Below, piece by piece: positions 1 through 6,476 of a DNA stretch of 8,686 nucleotides. Origin of the DNA: Prevotella sp. (GTDB lineage Bacteria; Bacteroidota; Bacteroidia; Bacteroidales; Bacteroidaceae); contig JAFLSH010000125.1 in the NCBI GenBank assembly GCA_022511055.1, positions 1-8,686 of the forward strand, given 5' to 3'. The notes beneath the pieces are model-generated. The model worked only from the letters and a program-made list of their open reading frames with translations, ran no database searches and was not told the origin of the DNA. The position numbers were made by a program, and so were the translations under genes. Positions within the stretch are counted from its first letter, which is position 1. Each line of letters opens with the position of its first letter.

Positions 1-44
1 CGCGCGGGCGCACAAAGACGAAAGGGAATCCGCAGCAAGTCCGC

Positions 45-1493
45 CTATCCCACAGTGCCTTCAAGCGACACCGAGAGCAGCTTCTGCGCCTCCACGGCAA
101 ACTCCATGGGCAGCTTCTGTATGACCTCCTTGGCATAGCCGTTGACAATGAGCCCTACGGCCTGCTCGGCAGGTATGCCGCGCTGGTTGCAGTAGAACAG
201 CTGGTCTTCGGAAATCTTCGAGGTCGTGGCCTCATGCTCGAAGATGGCCGTCGGGTTATGCACATCCATGTAGGGGAACGTGTGGGCGCCGCAGTCAGAG
301 CCCAGCAGCAGCGAGTCGCAGCTGGAGTAGTTGCGGGCGTTGTCGGCCGTGGCGGCCGCCCTCACCAGTCCGCGGTAGGAGTTCTGCGAGTGTCCGGCGG
401 AGATGCCCTTCGAGATGATGGTCGACTTCGTGTTCCGCCCAATGTGTATCATCTTCGTGCCCGTGTCGGCCTCCTGGTAGTTGTTCGTCACGGCCACGCT
501 GTAGAACTCGGCCTGCGAGTTGTCGCCGCGGAGTATGCACGAAGGATATTTCCACGTGATGGCCGAGCCCGTCTCCACCTGTGTCCACGACAGCTTCGAG
601 CCCTCACCGCGCAGGTCGCCGCGCTTGGTCACCAGGTTCAGCACGCCGCCGCGCCCCTGCTCGTCGCCGGGATACCAGTTCTGCACGGTCGAGTACTTCA
701 CCTCCGCCCGGTCCTTGACTATAATCTCCACGATAGCCGCATGCAGCTGGTTTTCATCGCGCATGGGGGCGGTGCAGCCCTCCAGGTAGCTGACGTAGGA
801 GTCGTCGTCGGCCACAATGAGCGTGCGCTCAAACTGGCCCGTGTTGCGCGCGTTGATGCGGAAATAGCTGCTCAGCTCCATGGGGCAGCGCACACCCTTG
901 GGAATGTAGACAAACGAGCCGTCGCTGAACACCGCCGAGTTGAGCGCCGCAAAGAAGTTGTCGCGGTAGGGCACTACCGTGCCCAGGTACTGCCGCACCA
1001 GCTCGCCGTGTTCCTTGATGGCATCGCCGATGGAGCAGAAGATGACCCCCTTCTCGCGCAGCTTCTCCTTGAAGGTCGTCTTCACGGAGACCGAGTCCAT
1101 GATGGCATCGACCGCCGTGTTGCCGCTCAGCGCCAGCCGCTCCTCCAGCGGTATGCCTAGTTTGTCGAAGGTCTTCTCCAGCTCGGGGTCAATCTTTCCG
1201 TCGCCCGCAGGCTTCTTGGCCAGCGGGTCGGCGTAGTAGCTGATGCCCTGATAGTCTATCGGCGGCACGTGTACGTGCCCCCATGTGGGCTGCTCCTGCT
1301 GCTGCCAGTAGCGGAAAGCCTTCAGGCGGAAGTCGAGCATCCACTCCGGCTCGCCCTTCTTCTGCGAGATGAGGCGTACCACATCCTCGTTCAGCCCCAC
1401 TGGTATGATTTCCGTCTGCACGTCAGTCGTGAAGCCGAACTCATATTTCTGTTCGGCCACCTGGCGCACAAATTCATTGTTCTCTTTTGGCAT
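45..1493 (-). CDS. sufB: Fe-S cluster assembly scaffold protein SufB
   Basis: SufB is the core subunit of the SufBC2D complex, a cytoplasmic scaffold that builds Fe-S clusters from sulfur delivered by the SufS desulfurase system. The 482-residue product has the usual family length. It carries the N-terminal block NEDVVRLISQKKGEPEWML, the central beta-helix region, and the conserved C-terminal block with CGAHTFPY (Cys at about residue 401, the likely cluster/sulfur cysteine by comparison with E. coli SufB), HEATTSKI and DQLFYC, ending in the typical EFAVEAQKLLSVSLEGTVG. I start it at the ATG at 1493 because homology begins at MPKENNEFV; an in-frame GTG at 1541 would add 16 unconserved residues encoded across the promoter. 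It lies 153 nt downstream of infB but behind a terminator and with its own promoter, so it is probably a separate unit. sufC and sufD would be expected to follow; the remaining 44 bases to the window edge contain no start of either. Confidence 0.97.
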   Translation of the reverse strand: MPKENNEFVRQVAEQKYEFGFTTDVQTEIIPVGLNEDVVRLISQKKGEPEWMLDFRLKAFRYWQQQEQPTWGHVHVPPIDYQGISYYADPLAKKPAGDGKIDPELEKTFDKLGIPLEERLALSGNTAVDAIMDSVSVKTTFKEKLREKGVIFCSIGDAIKEHGELVRQYLGTVVPYRDNFFAALNSAVFSDGSFVYIPKGVRCPMELSSYFRINARNTGQFERTLIVADDDSYVSYLEGCTAPMRDENQLHAAIVEIIVKDRAEVKYSTVQNWYPGDEQGRGGVLNLVTKRGDLRGEGSKLSWTQVETGSAITWKYPSCILRGDNSQAEFYSVAVTNNYQEADTGTKMIHIGRNTKSTIISKGISAGHSQNSYRGLVRAAATADNARNYSSCDSLLLGSDCGAHTFPYMDVHNPTAIFEHEATTSKISEDQLFYCNQRGIPAEQAVGLIVNGYAKEVIQKLPMEFAVEAQKLLSVSLEGTVG

Positions 1494-1501
1494 AACGGGT
1501 G

Positions 1502-1509
1502 CAAAGGTA
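1502..1509 (-). promoter_or_regulatory. Bacteroidetes-type -7 promoter element of sufB
   Basis: Read on the minus strand this is TACCTTTG, an exact match to the Bacteroidetes -7 consensus TAnnTTTG, followed by CACCCGTT and then the sufB ATG. No good TTG is found at the usual 19-21 nt upstream distance, so the -33 part is weak. Placing +1 about four bases after the element leaves a 5' leader of only about 5 nt. Transcription start is inferred from the consensus, not measured. Confidence 0.7.
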
Positions 1510-1581
1510 CAAAAAAATCCGCTAACGGCTTGGTCTTTCACTATTTTTTGCTATCAAAAAGCAATAGTTCCTGTTGTAGCG

Positions 1582-1621
1582 AAACAAGGGCGAAGCATTC
1601 CGTTTTGCTTCGCCCCTGTTT
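1582..1621 (-). terminator. Intrinsic terminator after infB
   Basis: A 16-bp stem (1582-1597 paired with 1606-1621) with an 8-nt loop lies 26 nt past the infB stop. The core is GGGCGAAGC/GCTTCGCCC, flanked by an A-run on the 5' arm and a T-run (TTGTTT) on the 3' arm when read on the minus strand. The single imperfect position (1587/1616) is A-C in plus-strand RNA but a G-U wobble in minus-strand RNA, so the stem is complete only in the direction of infB transcription. No gene approaches from the other side. It should separate infB from sufB. Confidence 0.82.
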
Positions 1622-1646
1622 TATATTGATAAGGCTGTGAGCGGGA

Positions 1647-4553
1647 TTACAGTTTCTGCTCCACCTCAATCTCAGAGAAGGTCTCGATGATGTCGCCGAC
1701 CTGAATGTCGTTGAAGTTGACCAGCGAGATACCGCACTCCAGACCCGTAGCCACTTCCTTGGCATCGTCTTTGTAGCGCTTCAGTGCGCCGATGGGGGCG
1801 GTGTGTACCACAATGCCGTCGCGGATAACGCGGGCCTTGTCCTTGTTGTGTACCTTGCCGTCGATGACCAGGCCACCGGCCACGGTGCCGACCTTGGAAA
1901 TCTTGAACACCTGCTTGACCTCAATCTCGCCTGTGATAATCTCCTTCTTCACCTTGTCGAGCATGCCCTGCATGGTAGACTTCACCTCGTCAATGGCATC
2001 GTAGATGATGCTGTAGGTGTTGATTTCCACGCCCTCGCGCTCGGCCAGCTTGCGGGCATCGGCCGAGGGGCGCACCTGGAAGCCGACAATGATGGCATCA
2101 GAGGCCGAGGCCAGCATGACATCGTTCTCGGAAATCTGGCCCACGGCCTTCGAGATGACATTGACCTGCACCTTCTCGGTAGAGAGCTTGATGAACGAGT
2201 CGCTGAGTGCCTCGATAGAGCCGTCGGTGTCGCCCTTCACGATAATGTTCAGCTCGTGGAACTCGCCCAGTGCTATGCGGTGCGAGATGTCGTCGAGACC
2301 CAGGGTCTTCGTGGTGCGGAGCGACTGCTCGCGCTGCAGCTGCGTGCGCTTGTTGGTGATTTCGCGGGCCTCCTGCTCGGTCTCCATCACGTGGAACGTG
2401 TCGCCGGCCGTCGGCGCACCGTTCAGGCCCAGGATGATGGCGGGCTCGGCGGGGCCGGCCGAGGTGATGCGCTGGTTGCGCTCGTTGAACATGGCCTTGA
2501 TGCGGCCATAGCTGGTGCCGGCCACCACAATGTCGCCCACCTTGAGCGTTCCGTTGCTGATAAGCACCGTCGAGACATAGCCGCGGCCCTTGTCGAGCGA
2601 AGACTCGATGATGGAGCCCGTGGCCTTGCGGTTGGGGTTGGCCTTCAGGTCGAGCATCTCGGCCTCGAGCAGCACTTTCTCCAGCAGGTCGTCTACGCCA
2701 ATGCCCTTCTTGGCACTGATTTCCTGACACTGGTACTTGCCTCCCCAGTCCTCCACGAGCAGGTTCATGTTGGCCAGGTCTTCGCGTATCTTGTCGGGGT
2801 TGGCGCCGGGCTTGTCTATCTTGTTGATGGCAAACACCATCGGCACGTTGGCAGCCTGGGCGTGGGCAATGGCCTCCTTCGTGGTGGGCATGACCGAGTC
2901 GTCGGCTGCAATGATGATAATGGCAATGTCGGTCACCTGGGCACCGCGGGCGCGCATGGCGGTGAAAGCCTCGTGGCCCGGCGTGTCGAGGAAGGTAATC
3001 TTGCGGTTGTCCTTCAGCTCAACGATGTAGGCGCCAATGTGCTGGGTGATGCCGCCGGCCTCGCCGGCAATGACATTGGTGTTGCGGATAAAGTCCAGAA
3101 GTGAGGTCTTACCGTGGTCGACATGACCCATGACCGTCACGATTGGCGCGCGGCTGACCAGGTCGTTCTCGTCGTCTTCCTCCTCGGTAATGGCGTTCTG
3201 CACCTCGGCGCTGACATACTCGGTCGTGAAGCCGAACTCCTCGGCCACAATGTTGATGGTCTCCGCGTCCAGGCGCTGGTTGATGCTCACCATGATGCCA
3301 ATGGACATGCAGGTGCCAATGACCTGGTTGACCCCAACGTTCATCATCGTGGCCAGCTCCGATACGGTCACGAACTCGGTCAGCTTCAGCACCTTGCTCT
3401 CTGCTGCCTGCTCGGCCATCTCCTCGTGCAGCCGCTCCTGAACGGCATCGCGCTTCTCGCGGCGATACTTGGCGCCCTTCTTGTTCTGGTTCTTTGAAGT
3501 CAGGCGGGCCAGCGTCTCCTTGACCTGGCGGGCTACGGCCTCGTCGTCGACCTCCAGCTGCTTCTGCACCTGGCGGTTTTTCTTCTTGTTCTTGCCGCCG
3601 CCCTGCTGGTTGCCGTCGGCAAAGTTCTGGTTGCCGCCCTTGCCCTTGTTGTTATTGCCTTTGTTCTTGTTCTTGTTGTTGGCATTGGCGCTGCCGTCGT
3701 TCTTGGCCTCGGCCTCAATGTCAACGCGCTCCTTGCCTATGCGCACACGCTTCTTCTTCTCGCTGCGCTGCTGGGCCAGCTTCTCTTCGCGCTCCTTCTT
3801 CTTCTCCTCCTTCGACTTCTTCTTGGGGCGCGTACTCTGGTTGAGCGAGTCAAGGTCAATCTTGCCCAGCACGTTCACCTTCGGTGTCAGTTTGACCTCG
3901 GTCTTCAGCTTGTAGACCTCAGGCGCGGCGGCCGTCTTGGCCGGCTCCTCCTCCTTCGGGGCTGTGGTCTCAGCCTTGGGGGCTGCCGGCGCGGGTGCGG
4001 CGGCGGGCTTCGGGGTCTCTGCCGCGGCTTTTGCCTTGGCAGGAGCCGGCTCTGCGGGCTTCGGCTCAGCCGGTTTGGGCTGGGCTGCGGCCTTGGGGGC
4101 TGCTGGCTCTACTGGTTTTGCCTTCTCTGCGGGCTTCTCGGTGGCGGCGGGCGTTGGCTTGGCCTCGGGCTGAACGGTTGGCTTGGGCTTGGCCTCGGCG
4201 TTGGCGTTGGCAGGCTGTGCGGCTGGGGCCGCCGGCTTCTTGTTCAGGCTGCTCAGGTCCATCTTGCCTAAGGGCTTGAACTGCTGCCGCGGCTCTTCCT
4301 TCAGCTCCACAGGCTTTTCGGGCTTCTTTTCCTTCTTCTCTTTCTTGGGGAAAATCATCTCTGCCTGCTTCTTGATGGCCTTGTCGCCCTTGAACTCGCT
4401 GACCAGCGCCTCATACTGCTCATCGCTGATTTTGGTGTTGGTGGTGGCATCATCCTTGATTTCACCAAGGTTTTTCTTGTTCTTCAGGAAGTCGACAGCC
4501 GTCTTGAGCCCAATGTTCAGTTCTGATAATACTTTATTTAATCTTACTCCCAT
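1647..4553 (-). CDS. infB: Translation initiation factor IF-2
   Basis: IF-2 is the GTPase that places initiator tRNA on the 30S subunit and promotes joining of the 50S subunit. The 968-residue protein begins with an IF2-N helical domain (about 1-50, MGVRLNKVLSELNIGLKTAV). Next come a long Ala/Pro/Lys linker (about 105-212), a highly charged Lys/Glu stretch (about 243-275) and an Asn/Lys/Gly tract (about 284-335). A second IF2-N domain (about 390-445) precedes the G domain, which has all motifs intact: GHVDHGKT (476-483), GGITQHIG (500-507), DTPGH (523-527), NKID (577-580) and SAKKGIG (613-619). Beta-barrel domain 2, domain 3 and the C-terminal tRNA-binding barrel follow to ESEIEVEQKL-like end residues. 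It is longer than E. coli IF-2 (890), all of the excess lying in the N-terminal linker. The ATG follows an A-rich leader containing AAAAGGAAAAT. It lies 87 nt after nusA, with no terminator between them, so co-transcription with rimP and nusA is likely. Confidence 0.98.
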   Translation of the reverse strand: MGVRLNKVLSELNIGLKTAVDFLKNKKNLGEIKDDATTNTKISDEQYEALVSEFKGDKAIKKQAEMIFPKKEKKEKKPEKPVELKEEPRQQFKPLGKMDLSSLNKKPAAPAAQPANANAEAKPKPTVQPEAKPTPAATEKPAEKAKPVEPAAPKAAAQPKPAEPKPAEPAPAKAKAAAETPKPAAAPAPAAPKAETTAPKEEEPAKTAAAPEVYKLKTEVKLTPKVNVLGKIDLDSLNQSTRPKKKSKEEKKKEREEKLAQQRSEKKKRVRIGKERVDIEAEAKNDGSANANNKNKNKGNNNKGKGGNQNFADGNQQGGGKNKKKNRQVQKQLEVDDEAVARQVKETLARLTSKNQNKKGAKYRREKRDAVQERLHEEMAEQAAESKVLKLTEFVTVSELATMMNVGVNQVIGTCMSIGIMVSINQRLDAETINIVAEEFGFTTEYVSAEVQNAITEEEDDENDLVSRAPIVTVMGHVDHGKTSLLDFIRNTNVIAGEAGGITQHIGAYIVELKDNRKITFLDTPGHEAFTAMRARGAQVTDIAIIIIAADDSVMPTTKEAIAHAQAANVPMVFAINKIDKPGANPDKIREDLANMNLLVEDWGGKYQCQEISAKKGIGVDDLLEKVLLEAEMLDLKANPNRKATGSIIESSLDKGRGYVSTVLISNGTLKVGDIVVAGTSYGRIKAMFNERNQRITSAGPAEPAIILGLNGAPTAGDTFHVMETEQEAREITNKRTQLQREQSLRTTKTLGLDDISHRIALGEFHELNIIVKGDTDGSIEALSDSFIKLSTEKVQVNVISKAVGQISENDVMLASASDAIIVGFQVRPSADARKLAEREGVEINTYSIIYDAIDEVKSTMQGMLDKVKKEIITGEIEVKQVFKISKVGTVAGGLVIDGKVHNKDKARVIRDGIVVHTAPIGALKRYKDDAKEVATGLECGISLVNFNDIQVGDIIETFSEIEVEQKL

Positions 4554-4573
4554 ATTTTCCTTTTCATTAATGA

Positions 4574-4636
4574 ATGCATAACAGTCTCTCTTTCAGTCGC
4601 GGCCGCCACTCTGGCGGCGCGCTGTGCATTATGCAT
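4574..4636 (-). promoter_or_regulatory. Nested inverted repeat in the nusA-infB leader
   Basis: The 87-nt gap between nusA and infB holds two nested inverted repeats. The outer pair is ATGCATAA (4574-4581) with TTATGCAT (4629-4636), a perfect 8-bp match. The inner one is GCCGCCA (4602-4608), loop CTC, TGGCGGC (4612-4618), which gains three more pairs (4598-4600 with 4619-4621) past one bulged base. No T-run follows in the minus direction, so this does not look like an intrinsic terminator. It may act as an RNA structure controlling infB translation or mRNA processing; that role is inferred only. Confidence 0.5.
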
Positions 4637-4640
4637 GGTT

Positions 4641-5900
4641 TTATTCGAACTCTGCCTTCAGTACGCGCAGTATCTCGTCGACCGTCTCTTCTTCCAGGTC
4701 GGCCTTCTCGATGAGCATTTCGCGCGGAGCGTTGAGTACGGCCTTGGCCGTGTCAAGGCCGATGGCCTTGATAGAGTCGATAATCCACTGGTCAATCTCG
4801 TCGGCGAACTCGTCCAGATAGATATCCTCGTCTTCCTCAGACTCGCTGACCACACGGAACACGTCGATGGTGTACTCGGTCAGCATCGAGGCTAACTTGA
4901 TGTTCAGACCACCCTTACCAATGGCCAGGCTCACCTCTTCGGGCTGCAGGTAGACCTCGGCCTTGTGGTTTTCTTCGTCGAGGGTGATGCTGCTGACCTT
5001 GGCTGGTGACAGGGCGCGCTGAATGAACAGCTGCACATTTGATGAGTAGTTGATGACATCAATGTTCTCGCCGCCAAGCTCGCGCACGATTCCGTGAACG
5101 CGGCTGCCCTTCACGCCAACGCAGGCGCCCACGGGGTCGATGCGCTCGTCGTAGCTTTCAACGGCTACCTTTGCGCGCTCGCCCGGCATGCGTGCCACCC
5201 GGTGGATGGTAATCAGGCCGTCGTTGATTTCGGGCACCTCGGCCTCCAGCAGCCGCTCCAGGAAGATGGGGCTGGTGCGCGAGAGTATAATTCGCGGGTT
5301 GTTGTTCTCGTTCTGCACCTCCTTGACAATGGCGCGAATGGTCTCGCCCTTGTGGTAGTTGTCGTTGGCAATCTGCTCGGTCTTCGGCAGGTGCAGCTCG
5401 TTGCCCTCGTCATCCATCAGCAGCACTTCGCGCTTCCACATCTGGTAGACCTCGCCGCTGACCACGGTGCCCACCTTGTCCTTGTACTTCTGGTAGAGGG
5501 AGTCGTGTTCCAGCTCCAGAATCTTTGAGGCAAGTGTCTGGCGCAGGTTCAGAATGGCGCGGCGGCCGAACTTCTGGAAGTCAACGGCCTCAGACACCTC
5601 TTCGCCGATTTCGTAGTCAGACTCAATCTTCTGGGCCTCGCTCAGCGAGATTTCCTTGTTCTCGTCTTGCACCTCGTCGTCGGCCACCACTACGCGATTG
5701 CGATGCACCTCAAGGTCGCCCTTGTCGGGATTTACAATCACATCGAAGTTTTCGTCACTGCCAAACATCTTCGCAATCACGTTGCGGAGACTCTCTTCAA
5801 GCACGCTGACCAGCGTGGTGCGGTCAATGTTTTTTGTCTCTTTGAATTCCTGAAAGGTCTCAGTCATGGTGATACCTTTCGCATTTTTCTTTGTTGCCAT
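4641..5900 (-). CDS. nusA: Transcription termination/antitermination factor NusA
   Basis: NusA binds RNA polymerase and nascent RNA and modulates pausing, termination and antitermination. The 419-residue product has the N-terminal polymerase-binding domain (about 1-135, with the conserved ETKNIDRTTLVSVLEESLRN start), an S1 RNA-binding domain (about 140-200), and KH1 and KH2 domains with the loops GVKG (262-265) and GKGG (328-331). A short acidic helical tail (about 352-419) ends the protein. E. coli NusA is 495 residues with two C-terminal AR repeats; those are absent here, as is usual outside proteobacteria. I keep the first ATG (5900), 13 nt after the rimP stop in an A-rich context; a second ATG at 5867 (residue 12, MTETFQEF) is a possible alternative start and would still keep the whole fold. 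The tight spacing to rimP implies one transcript. Confidence 0.98.
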   Translation of the reverse strand: MATKKNAKGITMTETFQEFKETKNIDRTTLVSVLEESLRNVIAKMFGSDENFDVIVNPDKGDLEVHRNRVVVADDEVQDENKEISLSEAQKIESDYEIGEEVSEAVDFQKFGRRAILNLRQTLASKILELEHDSLYQKYKDKVGTVVSGEVYQMWKREVLLMDDEGNELHLPKTEQIANDNYHKGETIRAIVKEVQNENNNPRIILSRTSPIFLERLLEAEVPEINDGLITIHRVARMPGERAKVAVESYDERIDPVGACVGVKGSRVHGIVRELGGENIDVINYSSNVQLFIQRALSPAKVSSITLDEENHKAEVYLQPEEVSLAIGKGGLNIKLASMLTEYTIDVFRVVSESEEDEDIYLDEFADEIDQWIIDSIKAIGLDTAKAVLNAPREMLIEKADLEEETVDEILRVLKAEFE

Positions 5901-5913
5901 TTATCTTTTGTTT

Positions 5914-6381
5914 TTATTTGAATGCTAACACATACTTGACAGATTTCACGGAGTCCATGTCGTAGACCCGGTCTGTGTCGACCATCACGGGGCGCTTCTT
6001 GCCCTCCACGTGCTGCTTCTCGGCTATGGTGATGGTAAACGTGCGGCCGTCTACTGACTTCAGCGTACCCTGCACCTTGCGGCCTTCGCCGTCTAACACT
6101 TCCACGGTGTCGCCAATATGATTCTGGTACTGCTGCTCCACCTTGAAGGGCTGGCCTATGCCGGCAGAGCCTACCTCCAGCTCGTAGTCGCCAAGCGAGT
6201 CGCCGAGCTTCTCCTGCAAGAAGCGGCTCAGCTCGGCACAGTCCTCAATCCACACACCGTCGGCGTGGTCAATCTCAATTACGATACGGTCGTCACCGCC
6301 AAACATCAAATCTACCAGGAAGTAGTCGTTGCCCTGCAACCACTCTTCCACCAACTGTTTTACAACGTCTTTGTTTATCAT
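5914..6381 (-). CDS. rimP: Ribosome maturation factor RimP
   Basis: RimP binds the free 30S subunit and assists its late assembly. The 155-residue product has the family length and layout: an N-terminal alpha/beta domain (about 1-80, with the strands YFLVDLMF and IVIEIDHADGVWIEDC) joined to a C-terminal SH3-like barrel (about 84-155, IGDTVEVLDG then VQGTLKSVDG). The central motif reads LEVGSAGIGQPFK (about 68-80), matching in position the LEVSSPGLDRPL motif of other phyla and in wording the Bacteroidetes version. It is first in the rimP-nusA-infB cluster, the widely conserved order, with nusA 13 nt downstream. Its promoter lies upstream at 6446-6476 and a structured leader at 6405-6432. Confidence 0.96.
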   Translation of the reverse strand: MINKDVVKQLVEEWLQGNDYFLVDLMFGGDDRIVIEIDHADGVWIEDCAELSRFLQEKLGDSLGDYELEVGSAGIGQPFKVEQQYQNHIGDTVEVLDGEGRKVQGTLKSVDGRTFTITIAEKQHVEGKKRPVMVDTDRVYDMDSVKSVKYVLAFK

Positions 6382-6404
6382 CTATTGTTTGTTATTATAA
6401 TGAA

Positions 6405-6432
6405 AATGAGAGACTCTTTCGAGCCTCTCATT
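6405..6432 (-). terminator. 12-bp GAAA-tetraloop hairpin in the peptidase 3' end / rimP leader
   Basis: The inverted repeat AATGAGAG (6405-6412) and CTCTCATT (6425-6432) encloses a second stem. In minus-strand RNA the parts join into one continuous 12-bp helix: eight pairs, a G-U wobble (6424/6413), three more pairs and a GAAA tetraloop (6420-6417). In plus-strand RNA the wobble becomes an A-C mismatch, so the structure is better formed in the direction of the genes. A U-rich but broken tract (TTTTCATTAT) follows. It could terminate the S41 peptidase transcript, but it also lies about 10-40 nt inside the transcript made from the rimP promoter, so a leader or attenuator role is equally possible. 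Confidence 0.65.
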
Positions 6433-6445
6433 CCACTGAACGCTG

Positions 6446-6476
6446 CAAAATTACTCATTTTTCGGCAATTACGCAA
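6446..6476 (-). promoter_or_regulatory. Promoter of rimP-nusA-infB
   Basis: On the minus strand TTG (6476-6474) is followed by exactly 20 bases and then TAATTTTG (6453-6446), a full match to the Bacteroidetes -33/-7 promoter. The -33 part lies inside the last two codons of the S41 peptidase gene. Expected +1 is near 6442, giving a leader of about 60 nt before the rimP ATG at 6381. Confidence 0.75.

Noticed and set aside
1..44. Start of sufC at the left edge
   Set aside because: The 44 bases after the sufB stop contain no ATG in the minus direction and no recognisable SufC coding; nothing can be called.
234..1160. Long open frame on the plus strand (308 codons) opposite sufB
   Set aside because: It lies wholly antisense to a clearly conserved gene; the product is an Arg/Val/His-rich composition typical of a reverse-strand shadow in GC-rich DNA, with no promoter or recognisable domain.
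1494..1541. Upstream GTG start for SufB
   Set aside because: The extra 16 residues cover the promoter element and have no counterpart in the family; the ATG at 1493 fits family length.
1803..3104. 433-codon plus-strand open frame opposite infB
   Set aside because: It is antisense to the IF-2 G domain and later domains, where every motif is intact; the composition (Leu, Val, His, Gly, Asp) is that of a complement frame.
4598..4621. GC-rich hairpin between nusA and infB as an intrinsic terminator
   Set aside because: No T-run follows on the minus strand, and infB has no clear promoter of its own in the gap, so termination here would leave infB unexpressed.
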